Source: Imbroritus primus (GTDB taxonomy: Bacteria > Pseudomonadota > Gammaproteobacteria > Burkholderiales > Burkholderiaceae). Taken from it: DNA of 64,000 nt. The first letter of the stretch is position 1, and each line of letters starts with the position of its first letter. The stretch is from positions 62,001-126,000 of the forward strand of contig AKCV02000011.1 in NCBI GenBank assembly GCA_000272025.2, given 5' to 3'. Shown piece after piece: positions 26,194 through 34,616 of this stretch. Under the pieces are notes generated by a model, which was given only the letters and a program-made list of their open reading frames with translations, ran no database searches and was not told the origin of the DNA. Both the position numbers and the translations under genes were made by a program.

Positions 26194-26475
26194 ATGATCC
26201 ACGTAGTGCTGCATGATGCAAAAGACACCGTCGCCGTGGCGGTGGTTGAGGGAATCCAGGCCGGTACCGAACTGAACGCCTGGATCATGGACGAAGACAA
26301 GACCATCCAGGTCGTCGCCAAGCAGCCGATCCCCATCGGCCACAAGGTCGCCCTGCGCGACATGGAAGTTGGCGAGACGGTGTTCAAGTACGGCATCGAC
26401 ATCGGCAAGGTGGTGGCCCCGATCAAGGCTGGCGATCACGCACACGTCCACAACATCAAGACCAAGCGCTGGTAA
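26194..26475 (+). CDS. suyA: (R)-sulfolactate sulfo-lyase, alpha (small) subunit; UxaA/SAF domain
   Basis: A 93-residue SAF-domain protein (VVAKQPIPIGHKVALRDM, GETVFKYG, HVHNIKTKRW), the size and form of the small subunit of the UxaA/GarD-type lyases. SuyAB cleaves (R)-3-sulfolactate to pyruvate and sulfite. Altronate or galactarate dehydratase is the alternative, but those are usually one fused chain, and the following genes (a sulfolactate-type pair of dehydrogenases) favour sulfolactate. A perfect AGGAGG lies 5 bases before the ATG and a strong promoter precedes it. It opens the operon suyA-suyB-slcC-comC. Confidence 0.85.
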   Translation: MIHVVLHDAKDTVAVAVVEGIQAGTELNAWIMDEDKTIQVVAKQPIPIGHKVALRDMEVGETVFKYGIDIGKVVAPIKAGDHAHVHNIKTKRW

Positions 26476-26522
26476 TCCGCGCCTGACCGTCCCCTCCCCA
26501 TACATCTATTGAGAGAACATTC

Positions 26523-27698
26523 ATGTCCGTGATCGACCAAAACACCACTTTCTGGGGCTACCGCCGTGACAACGGCCGCGTCGGCGTCCGTAACCATGTG
26601 ATCATCCTGCCCCTGGACGACCTGTCCAACGCCGCTGCCGAAGCAGTTGCCGTGGCCATCAAGGGCACCATGGCCATCCCCCACCCGTACGGCCGCCTGC
26701 AGTTCGGTCCGGACCTGGACCTGCACTTCCGCACCCTGATCGGCGCCGGCAGCAACCCGAACGTCGCCGCCGTGGTGGTGATCGGTATTGAAGACGGCTG
26801 GACCAAGAAGGTTGTCGACGGCATCGCCAAGACTGGCAAGCCGGTTGTCGGCTTCGGTATCGAAGGCCACGGCGACCACGACACCATCATGCGTGCCTCG
26901 AAGGCCGCCAAGGAATTCGTGCAGTATGCCACCGCCCTGCACCGTGTCGAATGCCCGATCAGCGACCTGTGGGTGTCGACCAAGTGCGGCGAATCCGACA
27001 CGACCTCGGGCTGCGGCGCCAACCCGACCGTGGGTAACGCCTTCGACAAGCTGCATCCGCTCGGTACCACCCTGGTGTTCGGCGAAACCTCTGAGCTCAC
27101 CGGTGGCGAACACATCGTGGCAGCCCGCTGCGCCAATGACTCGGTGCGCGAGGACTTCATGAAGATGTTCAATCGCTACCAGGACATGATCGACCGCTGG
27201 AAGACCACCGACCTGTCCGAGTCGCAACCGACCAAGGGCAACATCGCTGGTGGCCTGACGACCATCGAAGAAAAAGCCCTGGGTAACATCCAGAAGATCG
27301 GCAAGAAGTGCACCGTGGACGGCGTGCTGGACAAGGCTGAAGAGCCGACCCACCCGGGCCTGTGGTTCATGGATTCGTCGTCGGCTGCGGCTGAAATGGT
27401 TACGCTGTGCGCCGCTTCGGGCTTCGTCGTGCACTTCTTCCCGACGGGCCAGGGCAACGTGATCGGCAACCCGATCGTTCCGGTCATCAAGCTGTGCGCC
27501 AACCCGCGTACCGTCCGCCTGATGAGCGAGCACATGGACGTCGATTGCTCGGGCCTGCTGCAGCGCGAGCTGACGCTGGACCAGACCGGCGACAAGCTGC
27601 TCGAGTGCATGCTCCAGACCATCAACGGCCGCTGGACTGCCGCTGAAGCCCTGGGCCACCGCGAATTCGTGCTCACGCGTATCCACGAGTCCGCATAA
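26523..27698 (+). CDS. suyB: (R)-sulfolactate sulfo-lyase, beta (large) subunit
   Basis: A 391-residue UxaA-family C-terminal subunit. It begins [20 protein letters not shown], the family's N-terminal signature, and carries conserved cysteines in [20 protein letters not shown] and the block [19 protein letters not shown]. Length and opening match SuyB of Paracoccus and Cupriavidus more than the ~490-residue altronate dehydratases. With SuyA it eliminates sulfite from (R)-sulfolactate, giving pyruvate. The stop overlaps the slcC start (TAATG at 27696-27700). Codon usage here is notably regular, with few rare codons, suggesting a well-expressed gene. Confidence 0.85.
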   Translation: MSVIDQNTTFWGYRRDNGRVGVRNHVIILPLDDLSNAAAEAVAVAIKGTMAIPHPYGRLQFGPDLDLHFRTLIGAGSNPNVAAVVVIGIEDGWTKKVVDGIAKTGKPVVGFGIEGHGDHDTIMRASKAAKEFVQYATALHRVECPISDLWVSTKCGESDTTSGCGANPTVGNAFDKLHPLGTTLVFGETSELTGGEHIVAARCANDSVREDFMKMFNRYQDMIDRWKTTDLSESQPTKGNIAGGLTTIEEKALGNIQKIGKKCTVDGVLDKAEEPTHPGLWFMDSSSAAAEMVTLCAASGFVVHFFPTGQGNVIGNPIVPVIKLCANPRTVRLMSEHMDVDCSGLLQRELTLDQTGDKLLECMLQTINGRWTAAEALGHREFVLTRIHESA

Positions 27699-28633
27699 TG
27701 AAGCAAGTCTGCATCAGCGAGTTCATGGACCCTGATGCCGTGGCGGTGCTGGACAAGTGCGTCCAGCTCCGTTACGAGCCGACATGGGTCGACCAGCGCG
27801 ATGTCCTGCTGAAGTCCTTGGCGAACGTCGATGCCTTGATCGTGCGTAACCGCACCCAGGTCAACGCCGAACTGCTTGACGCCGCTCCGGCGTTGAAAGT
27901 GGTCGGTCGCCTGGGTGTCGGTCTCGACAATATCGATGTCAAGGCCTGCGAAGCACGCGGCATTCGCGTCATTCCCGCCACTGGCGCCAACGCGCGCTCG
28001 GTGGCCGAGTATGTGGTCACGTCCGCGCTGATGCTGATGCGCGGCGCTTACCTCAGCCATGCGGAAATGGTGGCTGGTAAGTGGCCGCGCGCCCGTTTGT
28101 CCGAAGGCCACGAGGCTTTCGGACGAACGCTCGGTCTGATCGGATTCGGCGATATCGGCCGGCTCACGGCGCGGCTTGCCGCGGCGCTGGGCATGCAGGT
28201 GGTCGCGCACGATCCGATGCTCCCGGCCGATCATCCGGCCTGGGCCGAAAATAATGTGAAGCCGCTGGCGCTGGACGCGCTGCTGGCCACCGCCGATGCG
28301 GTGAGCCTGCATGTGCCCCTGGTTCCGGCCACACGGCACCTGATCAATGCAGAACGCATCCGCGGCATGAAGCGCGGTGCGGTTCTGATCAATACCGCGC
28401 GGGGCGGCGTCGTCGATGAGGCCGCCCTCGCTACCGCCCTCAAGGAGGGGACACTGGCAGGCGCCGCGCTCGACGTGTTCGAAAACGAACCGTTGAGCGC
28501 TGGCGGCGTGCTGGCAGACGCCCCCAACCTGGTCCTGACCCCGCACATCGGCGGCGTCAGTCACGAAGCCAATGTCCGGGTGTCGATGATGATCGCCGAC
28601 GCCGTCCGCGACGCTCTCGGAGTGCAGGCATGA
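27698..28633 (+). CDS. slcC: D-isomer-specific 2-hydroxyacid dehydrogenase; (S)-sulfolactate dehydrogenase
   Basis: A 311-residue NAD-dependent dehydrogenase of the phosphoglycerate-dehydrogenase family. The Rossmann motif is LIGFGDIGRLTAR, and the catalytic Arg, Glu and His are visible in NTARGGVVDE, ALDVFENEPL and LTPHIGGVS. Placement between suyB and a second, unrelated dehydrogenase matches the sulfolactate pathway of Chromohalobacter, where SlcC oxidises (S)-sulfolactate to sulfopyruvate and ComC reduces it to the (R) form for SuyAB. It overlaps both neighbours (TAATG and ATGA), so the four genes are translationally linked. The substrate is inferred from context. Confidence 0.8.
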   Translation: MKQVCISEFMDPDAVAVLDKCVQLRYEPTWVDQRDVLLKSLANVDALIVRNRTQVNAELLDAAPALKVVGRLGVGLDNIDVKACEARGIRVIPATGANARSVAEYVVTSALMLMRGAYLSHAEMVAGKWPRARLSEGHEAFGRTLGLIGFGDIGRLTARLAAALGMQVVAHDPMLPADHPAWAENNVKPLALDALLATADAVSLHVPLVPATRHLINAERIRGMKRGAVLINTARGGVVDEAALATALKEGTLAGAALDVFENEPLSAGGVLADAPNLVLTPHIGGVSHEANVRVSMMIADAVRDALGVQA

Positions 28634-29634
28634 CCGCGTACCGCGCAGAAGAACTCGAACAGCTCGCGGCTGCCGCGCTGCGCAACGGCGGCGCCAGCGC
28701 CGCCCAGGCCAGCGCCACTGCCAAAGCGCTGGTACAGGCGGATCTCGCTGGCCTGCCCTCGCACGGCGTCTCGCGCGTGCCGATGTACGTGGCCCATCTG
28801 CGCCACCAGCGCGTGAACGGCAACGCCCAGCCAGTGATCGCTCGCCAGACCCAGAGCACGACGCTGATCGATGCCCAGTCCGGCTTTGCCTTCCCTGCCT
28901 GTGCCCAGGCCGTCAACGCGGCCATCGCCAGCGCACGTGAATATGGCATTGGCATTGGCGTGGTCACGAACAGCCATCACTTCGGTGCGGCTGCCCTGCA
29001 TCTCGACCCTGTGGCCGAAGCCGGCATGATCGGCATGGCCATGGGCAATTCACCGGCTGCCATGCCCGCATGGGGCGGCAAGACCCCGCTGTTTGGCACC
29101 AATCCGATCGCCGCAGTATTCCCGCGCACCGGCCAGAATCCACTGGTGATCGACCTTTCGCTGTCGGAAGTGGCACGCGGCAAGATCATGGTCGCCGCCA
29201 AGCAGGGCAAGCCGATTCCGCTCGGTTGGGCGCTCGATGCCGAAGGCAATCCGACGACCGATCCGAACGAAGCGCTGCGCGGCTCGATGCTGCCGGCCGG
29301 CGGTGTCAAGGGCGCGATGCTGGCGCTGATCGTCGAGCTGCTGATCGTCTCGCTCGCCGGCGCGCAGTTCGGCGCGGAAGCCGATTCGTTCTTCGAGGAT
29401 GCCGGCAACCAGCCACGCATCGGCCAGCTGTTCATCGTATTCAATCCGGCTGCCTTCGCCGGCGAAGCGGTCTATCACGCCCGCCTCGAAGCCCTGATTG
29501 CCGCGATGCTGGCCGACCAGGGCACCCGCCTGCCGGGCACGCGTCGCTTCGACGCACAAGCCAAGGCAGAAGCCGATGGCATCACCGTGCCCGAAGCACT
29601 GGACAAGGAGTTGCAGGCCCTCGCCCAGCGTTGA
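28630..29634 (+). CDS. comC: Malate/L-lactate (LDH2) family dehydrogenase; (R)-sulfolactate dehydrogenase
   Basis: A 334-residue member of the Ldh2/MDH2 oxidoreductase family, which has its own fold, unlike ordinary malate dehydrogenases. Family landmarks are LAGLPSHGVSRVP, the catalytic histidine in VVTNSHHFGAAA, NPIAAVFPR and the glycine-rich GGVKGAMLALIVELL. In sulfolactate degraders ComC reduces sulfopyruvate to (R)-sulfolactate with NAD(P)H, so that with SlcC both enantiomers reach SuyAB. The ATGA overlap with slcC fixes the start. In a different setting this family also acts on ureidoglycolate or malate, so the assignment depends on its neighbours. Confidence 0.8.
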   Translation: MTAYRAEELEQLAAAALRNGGASAAQASATAKALVQADLAGLPSHGVSRVPMYVAHLRHQRVNGNAQPVIARQTQSTTLIDAQSGFAFPACAQAVNAAIASAREYGIGIGVVTNSHHFGAAALHLDPVAEAGMIGMAMGNSPAAMPAWGGKTPLFGTNPIAAVFPRTGQNPLVIDLSLSEVARGKIMVAAKQGKPIPLGWALDAEGNPTTDPNEALRGSMLPAGGVKGAMLALIVELLIVSLAGAQFGAEADSFFEDAGNQPRIGQLFIVFNPAAFAGEAVYHARLEALIAAMLADQGTRLPGTRRFDAQAKAEADGITVPEALDKELQALAQR

Positions 29635-29845
29635 TCGTTCATTCGGTTTTCGGTCGGTCATTCACTTAGCCGTTCATCCAGTCAAAGCTGGTCGCCCGCG
29701 CAGCCTGGCGCTGCATGGGCGCCGCTCCGCAGTGCCGCCGGGTCGGCGCTGAGGGAGGCGCTTTGACCGCCTGCGCACCCGGGCAAGCAGTTGTCGTACC
29801 CTCGGCGCCCCGCAGAGAGGCGCCTGTTCCACCACAGGAGACACT

Positions 29846-30829
29846 ATGTACCGCAATCTCGTCCGCCGCCTTGCCGTTCCCTCGCTCGCCGCCGTGGCCA
29901 TGCTGGCCGCTCCGGCCAGTGCCAGTGCGCAGGCGACGGATTTCCCCAACAAGGCCGTCCGCTATGTCATTCCGTTCGCCGCAGGCGGCCTGACCGATAT
30001 TTCCGCACGCCAGGTCGGCCAGTTCCTGGCCCAGGAATGGAAACAGCCGGTGGTCGTGGAAAACAAGCCGGGCGGCAACGCCAACATCGGCGCGGAGCAG
30101 GTCGCGCGCGCCCCGGCGGATGGTTACACGTGGCTAGGCGTGACGCTCGCGCACTCGGCCAACCCGACGCTGTTCCCCAAGCTGTCGTTCAACTTCCAGA
30201 AAGACCTGGTACCGGTGGCGCGCATCGCCTCGTCACCGATGATGGTGGTGGTGCCGGCCAATTCGCCGATCAAGACACTTAAGGAGCTGGCCGAGGCCGC
30301 GCACAAGAAGCCGCTGAATGCCGGTTCGAGCGGCAACGGCACCCCTCCGCACCTGACGCTGGCGCTGTTTGAAACGCTGACCAAGACCAACTTCACGCAC
30401 GTGCCCTACAAGGGCGGCGCGCCCTCGATGAACGACCTGATCGGCGGCCAGATCGACGTGGTGTTCTCGAACTTCCCGGAATCGCTGCAGTTCGTGAAGG
30501 GTGGCAAGCTGCGCGCCCTGGCCGTGACCACGCGTGAACGCCACCCGCTGATGCCGAACGTGCCGACCGTGGCCGAAGCCGGCTTCCCCGACCTGATCGT
30601 GGAAAACTGGACCGGCCTGATGATGCCTGCCGGTACGCCGAAACCCATCATCGACAAGACGGCCAGCGCCATCGGCAAGATGATGGAAGTGAAGAGCGTG
30701 CGTGAGCGCATCATCGCCATCGGTTTCACGCCGGCGCCGCAGAACTCGGCTGACTTCACCAAGTACTACAACGCCGAAGTCGCACGCTGGGGCAAGCTGA
30801 TCAAGGAACGCAACATCCAGGCGGACTGA
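29846..30829 (+). CDS. Bug-family receptor, likely for the sulfolactate operon
   Basis: A 327-residue periplasmic receptor. The signal peptide ends near ASAQATDFPN and the core has FPNKAVRYVIPFAAGGLTDI, VENKPGGNANIGAEQVA, PADGYTWLGV, VPYKGGAPSMNDLIGGQ and NVPTVAEAGFPDL. It follows comC in the same direction after 211 bases and ends in a strong terminator, so it may be expressed with the suy genes. Chromohalobacter uses a tripartite tricarboxylate transporter (SlcHFG) for sulfolactate; this protein would equal the receptor, but its two membrane partners are missing here. Sulfolactate as ligand is inferred. Confidence 0.85.
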   Translation: MYRNLVRRLAVPSLAAVAMLAAPASASAQATDFPNKAVRYVIPFAAGGLTDISARQVGQFLAQEWKQPVVVENKPGGNANIGAEQVARAPADGYTWLGVTLAHSANPTLFPKLSFNFQKDLVPVARIASSPMMVVVPANSPIKTLKELAEAAHKKPLNAGSSGNGTPPHLTLALFETLTKTNFTHVPYKGGAPSMNDLIGGQIDVVFSNFPESLQFVKGGKLRALAVTTRERHPLMPNVPTVAEAGFPDLIVENWTGLMMPAGTPKPIIDKTASAIGKMMEVKSVRERIIAIGFTPAPQNSADFTKYYNAEVARWGKLIKERNIQAD

Positions 30830-30857
30830 TCGCCAAACCGTTTTACCCTTGCCTTTC

Positions 30858-30894
30858 AAGAGGTTGCCTGCGCTCGCCAGGCAGCCTCTTTTTT
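30858..30894 (+). terminator. Intrinsic terminator of the suy unit
   Basis: AAGAGGTTGCCTG and CAGGCAGCCTCTT form a 13-base-pair stem (one G-U pair) around a 7-base loop, followed by TTTT. It sits 28 bases after the Bug gene and also lies at the end of the convergent LysR gene. Confidence 0.88.
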
Positions 30895-30911
30895 CTTTGG
30901 CGCGGCTAGCG

Positions 30912-31838
30912 CTAGCTGGGGGTGAAAGGGCGCGGGGCTTGTGCCACCTTGCTGCGGATCGCCCCGCTCTGGCGGAAATAACCCTTGATGACATCCGTGA
31001 ACGCCATGCGGGCATGCGCCGCACGTTCGAGCAGGCCTACCCGGCGATGCACATCCACGCCTTCCAGCGGCACCACGCGCAGCAGCCGGTCGGCCTCCCA
31101 GCGCACGTTGGCGAGCTGCGGCACGATCGACACGCCGAAACCCTGTCGCACCAGCTCGATAATGGCTTCGTTCGAGTTGAGCTGCATGCTCTCCTGCACC
31201 GAGACGCCACAGCGGTCGATGACTTCCTGGACCAGATTGCCGGTCCACGTGGCAGGCTCGAACCGCATGAAAGGTGCCACGCCGAGGATGTCGCGGGCAT
31301 CGTCCGGCAGCACGAAATGCGGATGACGCGGCACGATCAGGACCATCGGCTCTGTATACAGTTCGGTCCACACCAGGTTCTTGGCCAGCGGACGCGGCGA
31401 TTGCGTCACCACCGCGGCGTCGATTTCCCCACGCTCGACCTTGCCGGCAAAGTCGGCCGACAAACCGGCGAACAGTCGCACGTCGACCAGCGGATGCTCC
31501 TGCTTGAGTGCCCACAGGGCATCTGCAAATGCGCCCATCAATGCTGACACCAGCGCGCCCATCATTACCGTACCGGAGAGTGCGTCCTCACGTCCGCTGG
31601 CCAGCACCTCGTAGCGATGGACCAGTGCTTCCAGTTCCGGTACCAGGGCGCGGCCGGCGGGATTGAGGATGGCGGCGCGGGCCGTGCGGTCGAACAGCTG
31701 GCAGTGGAGGTCTTCTTCCAGCGCGCGGATCTGCAGCCCAACCGCTGCCGAAGTCAGGCCGATGTGCTTGCCGGCGGCCGCGAAGGTGCCGTGGCGGGCC
31801 ACGGCGAGAAAGGTCTTGAAAGTACGGATCGAAGGCAT
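30912..31838 (-). CDS. LysR-family transcriptional regulator
   Basis: A 308-residue LysR protein: the winged helix FKTFLAVARHGTFAAAGKHI then GLTSAAVGLQIRALEEDL, and a PBP2-type effector domain. It is convergent with the suy Bug gene and divergent from the succinate dehydrogenase-like operon, from which it is separated by 219 bases holding an A/T-rich palindrome. LysR regulators usually activate the divergent operon in response to its substrate, so it probably controls the genes 32058-37830. The effector is not predictable, but a dicarboxylate is a reasonable guess from the target genes. Confidence 0.92.
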   Translation of the reverse strand: MPSIRTFKTFLAVARHGTFAAAGKHIGLTSAAVGLQIRALEEDLHCQLFDRTARAAILNPAGRALVPELEALVHRYEVLASGREDALSGTVMMGALVSALMGAFADALWALKQEHPLVDVRLFAGLSADFAGKVERGEIDAAVVTQSPRPLAKNLVWTELYTEPMVLIVPRHPHFVLPDDARDILGVAPFMRFEPATWTGNLVQEVIDRCGVSVQESMQLNSNEAIIELVRQGFGVSIVPQLANVRWEADRLLRVVPLEGVDVHRRVGLLERAAHARMAFTDVIKGYFRQSGAIRSKVAQAPRPFTPS

Positions 31839-31924
31839 GGCGGGACCGGAAAAGCGAGGTGGCGGGGAAATGGCAGAGCAGACACATCCGCACGCCTGCC
31901 GTGCGGGCTCGCCATTGAAAAAGT

Positions 31925-31947
31925 TTTTCTTTATCTAAATAAGAAAA
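31925..31947. promoter_or_regulatory. LysR operator candidate
   Basis: TTTTCTT-TATCTAAAT-AAGAAAA is a perfect 7-9-7 inverted repeat in the divergent gap, about 12 bases before a plausible -35 box. Position and symmetry fit a LysR recognition site. Confidence 0.55.
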
Positions 31948-31958
31948 TTACTAGCTTT

Positions 31959-31987
31959 TTGTTTCTGGTGCAATCCGCAACAATACT
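31959..31987 (+). promoter_or_regulatory. Putative promoter of the frd-like operon
   Basis: TTGTTT (31959-31964) and AATACT (31982-31987) are 17 bases apart. The -35 box is weak, as expected for a LysR-activated promoter. Confidence 0.4.
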
Positions 31988-32057
31988 CTTCAAGCCGGTC
32001 GTAAACATCCATATGATTTAGATGATAACCGGTCACAACACTCCCCCGATCGAACCC

Positions 32058-32771
32058 ATGACAACACTGAACGTTCGTGTATGGCGCGGCAATGAGGACG
32101 GCGAATTCGTCTCCTACGAAGTGCCCCGTCACGCCAGCCAGACGGTGCTCGACGTCGTCACCTATATCCAGCGCAACCTCGAACCCGACCTGGGCTACCG
32201 CTTTGCCTGCCGGGTCGGCATGTGTGGCTCGTGCGCCATGACCGTCAACGGCAAGGCGCGCTGGACCTGCCGCACGCACGTCTCCAAGGTGGTGGAGAAT
32301 AACGCGCTCGAAATCGCTCCGCTGTCGAACATGCCGGTTATCAAGGACCTGGCGGCCGACATGACGACCTTCTTCGACAAGTGGTCTGCCGCCAAGGGCC
32401 AGTTCAAGGGCAACCAGACTCGTCATGACGAGTTCGCCACGGTTGAGCCTGGCTCGCCCGAACGCCAGGCCGTAGATGCCGGCATCGAATGCATCGGCTG
32501 CGGCGTCTGCTACGCCTCGTGCGATGTCGTCACGTGGCGCCCTGACTATCTCGGCCCGGCCGCGCTCAACCGCGCCTGGACCCTGGTCAACGATGTACGC
32601 GACGTGCGCGGGGCCGAGCGCCTGCGCGCCGTGGCCGGCGATGCCGGCTGCCATAGCTGCCACACGCAGGGCTCGTGTACCGAGCGTTGCCCGAAGCAGC
32701 TCGCCCCGACCGCCGGTATCGCCGGACTGAAACGCAAGGTTGCCAAGGCAGCGATCAAGGGGGAGCTATGA
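32058..32771 (+). CDS. Succinate dehydrogenase/fumarate reductase-like iron-sulfur subunit
   Basis: A 237-residue subunit with three iron-sulfur sites. The [2Fe-2S] ligands lie in FACRVGMCGSCAMTVNGKARW followed by TC. The C-terminal half has CIGCGVCYASCD and CHSCHTQGSCTERCPK for the [4Fe-4S] and [3Fe-4S] clusters. It relays electrons between the flavoprotein encoded at 36106 and the two membrane anchors encoded next. ATG 32058 (MTTLNVRV) fits the family N-terminus; an in-frame ATG at 32022 is possible. The stop overlaps the next start (ATGA). This complex is separate from housekeeping sdhCDAB by gene order (B-C-D-Bug-fumarase-A) and by its fumarase and Bug partners. Confidence 0.9.
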   Translation: MTTLNVRVWRGNEDGEFVSYEVPRHASQTVLDVVTYIQRNLEPDLGYRFACRVGMCGSCAMTVNGKARWTCRTHVSKVVENNALEIAPLSNMPVIKDLAADMTTFFDKWSAAKGQFKGNQTRHDEFATVEPGSPERQAVDAGIECIGCGVCYASCDVVTWRPDYLGPAALNRAWTLVNDVRDVRGAERLRAVAGDAGCHSCHTQGSCTERCPKQLAPTAGIAGLKRKVAKAAIKGEL

Positions 32772-33133
32772 GCCAGTCCCTGTCCGTCGTCACGCAGGCC
32801 AAGCTGTGGTACTGGCAGCGCATCAGCGCCATGGTCCTGGCAGTCTGCGTGATCATCCATCTTGTCGGCATTGTCTTGGCAGTACGCGGCGGTCTCTCGG
32901 GCGCCGAAGTGCTTGCGCGCACGCAAGGCAACTGGCTGTTCGGCGCCTTTTACGCGACGTTCGTGCTGGCCAGCACGGTCCATGTACCGATCGGCCTGAT
33001 GCGTATCGCTGAAGAATGGTTTGGCTGGCGCTCGCGCAGCGTCGTCATTGCTGCCTGGCTGTTTGCCGCGCTGCTGGCCTTTGCCGGCCTGCGCGCCGTC
33101 TACGCGGTCATCGTGCCGGGAGGTGCAGCATGA
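32768..33133 (+). CDS. Succinate dehydrogenase/fumarate reductase-like membrane anchor 1
   Basis: A 121-residue protein with three membrane segments: AMVLAVCVIIHLVGIVLAVR, GAFYATFVLASTVHVPIGLM and VVIAAWLFAALLAFAGLRAV. Histidines in the first two (IIHLVG, STVHVPIG) are placed to bind heme b, and the N-terminal LWYWQRISAM fits the quinone-side motif of SdhC/FrdC-type anchors. It overlaps both neighbours by ATGA, so the complex genes are tightly coupled. It would hold the FrdB-FrdA-like pair at the membrane and exchange electrons with quinone. Confidence 0.8.
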   Translation: MSQSLSVVTQAKLWYWQRISAMVLAVCVIIHLVGIVLAVRGGLSGAEVLARTQGNWLFGAFYATFVLASTVHVPIGLMRIAEEWFGWRSRSVVIAAWLFAALLAFAGLRAVYAVIVPGGAA

Positions 33134-33483
33134 GAAAGAACGACCTGCGCGCCCGCAACCATGCGGCTTACTGGGCCTTCGTGGTTCATCGCCTTTCGGG
33201 ACTGGCGCTCGCGCTGTTCCTGCCCGCGCACTTCTGGGCGCTGGGCCATGCAATTCAGGGGGAGGCCTCGCTCGACGGCTTCCTGAAGCTTGCCGACAAC
33301 CCGTTGTTCAAGGCAGGCGAATGGGGTCTGGTCATTCTGCTGTCGCTCCACTTGGTGGGCGGCGTGCGTTTGCTCCTGATCGAGTTCAAACCCTGGAGCG
33401 GCCTCCGCAAGGATTGGGTCGCACTGAGTCTCGGGGCAGGTATTTGCACCGGGCTTGCATTCATGCTGTCGCTGTTTTCATGA
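33130..33483 (+). CDS. Succinate dehydrogenase/fumarate reductase-like membrane anchor 2
   Basis: A 117-residue protein with three membrane segments. The N-terminal WAFVVHRLSGLALALFLPAH is the SdhC-type HR..SG signature, with His ligand candidates there and in LSLHLVGGVRLLLIEF. Together with the preceding anchor it forms a two-protein membrane domain for heme and quinone. It ends 107 bases before the Bug receptor. The assignment to the SDH/FRD anchor family is good; whether the complex works as oxidase or reductase is not shown. Confidence 0.8.
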   Translation: MRKNDLRARNHAAYWAFVVHRLSGLALALFLPAHFWALGHAIQGEASLDGFLKLADNPLFKAGEWGLVILLSLHLVGGVRLLLIEFKPWSGLRKDWVALSLGAGICTGLAFMLSLFS

Positions 33484-33589
33484 GGCTTCAGCGTAAACAC
33501 TGTTTCATAAACACCGCTTCATAAACACAATAAGGCGAGCGTCGGTCCCGTAGAGGCGCCGCGCTCTTCCCTCACCGAAGGAGACTGCC

Positions 33590-34582
33590 ATGACGTTGTT
33601 GAAGAAATCCACCCGCCGCCAATGGATCTCGCTGTGCCTCGGCGCGGTTGCCGCCCTGAGCGTGGGCACGGCTCAGGCCCAGACCTGGCCTACCCGTCCC
33701 GTGACGATGATCGTCCCGTTCGCCGCTGGCGGCACCACCGACGTAGTCGGACGCGTGCTGGGCCAGAAGCTCGGCGAACTGTGGAAGCAGAGCGTGGTGA
33801 TCGACAACCGTCTTGGCGCCGGCGGCGCGGTCGGCGCACAGGCCACAGCCAAGGCCCCGGCGGACGGCTACACCATCATGCTGGCCTCGGGCAGCATGTT
33901 CACCGTCAACCCGTTCATCTACCAACGCCTGCCGTACAGCGCCAAGGATTTCTCCTTCATCACCAACGTGGCCAGCGGCCCGATGCTGGTGGTGGTCAAT
34001 CCTGAAGTGCCGGCGAAGAACCTGAAGGAACTGATCGCCCTGGCCAAGTCCAAGCCGGGCCAGCTGAACTTCGGCTCGGCCGGTACTGGCAGCCAGGTGC
34101 ACATGGCCGGCGAAGCATTCGCCGACGCCGCTGGCGTCAACATCACCCACGTTCCGTACAAGGGTGAAGCGCTGGGCTACAACGACCTGATGGCTGGCCA
34201 GGTGCAACTGATGGTCGGCAATATCGCTGCGTCGTCGAACTTCGCCAAGTCGGGCAAGCTGCGCGCGCTGGCCGTGACCGGCAAGGAGCGCTCGCCGATG
34301 ATGCCGGACGTGCCGACGGCGGCGGAAGCCGGCCTGAACGGCATGGACGACGTGACCGGCTGGTTCGGCTTCGTGGTACCGGCTGGTACGCCGAAGGAGA
34401 TTGTCGACAAGATCTACCGCGACACCGTGAAGGTGCTGGCTGATCCGGACACGCAGGCCCGCCTGGCCGCCCAGGGCATGAAGGCCGTGGGCAACACCCC
34501 GCAACAGCTGACGGCTCAGATTGCTGCGGAATCGCAAAAATGGGAAAAGGTTGTCAAGAACCGCAAGCTGTCGGCCAACTGA
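33590..34582 (+). CDS. Bug-family receptor in the frd/fumarase operon
   Basis: A 330-residue periplasmic receptor. The signal peptide ends near VGTAQAQTWP and the Bug core follows: WPTRPVTMIVPFAAGGTTDV, IDNRLGAGGAVGAQATA, PADGYTIMLASG, HVPYKGEALGYNDLMAGQ and DVPTAAEAGLNGM. It lies inside an operon for a succinate dehydrogenase-like complex and a class I fumarase, which strongly suggests a C4 or substituted C4-C6 dicarboxylate ligand. No TctA/TctB is linked. Placement between anchor and fumarase genes, all on one strand, argues for a shared function rather than chance. Confidence 0.9.
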   Translation: MTLLKKSTRRQWISLCLGAVAALSVGTAQAQTWPTRPVTMIVPFAAGGTTDVVGRVLGQKLGELWKQSVVIDNRLGAGGAVGAQATAKAPADGYTIMLASGSMFTVNPFIYQRLPYSAKDFSFITNVASGPMLVVVNPEVPAKNLKELIALAKSKPGQLNFGSAGTGSQVHMAGEAFADAAGVNITHVPYKGEALGYNDLMAGQVQLMVGNIAASSNFAKSGKLRALAVTGKERSPMMPDVPTAAEAGLNGMDDVTGWFGFVVPAGTPKEIVDKIYRDTVKVLADPDTQARLAAQGMKAVGNTPQQLTAQIAAESQKWEKVVKNRKLSAN

Positions 34583-34616
34583 TTTCCCGCTGTAACGAAG
34601 AAGACCGAGGAACCTC

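Noticed and set aside
26194..27698. Altronate or galactarate dehydratase as the function of the UxaA-type pair
   Set aside because: Those enzymes are usually one longer chain with hexuronate genes nearby. The two-subunit sizes and the two adjacent sulfolactate-type dehydrogenases fit SuyAB better, though substrate proof is lacking.
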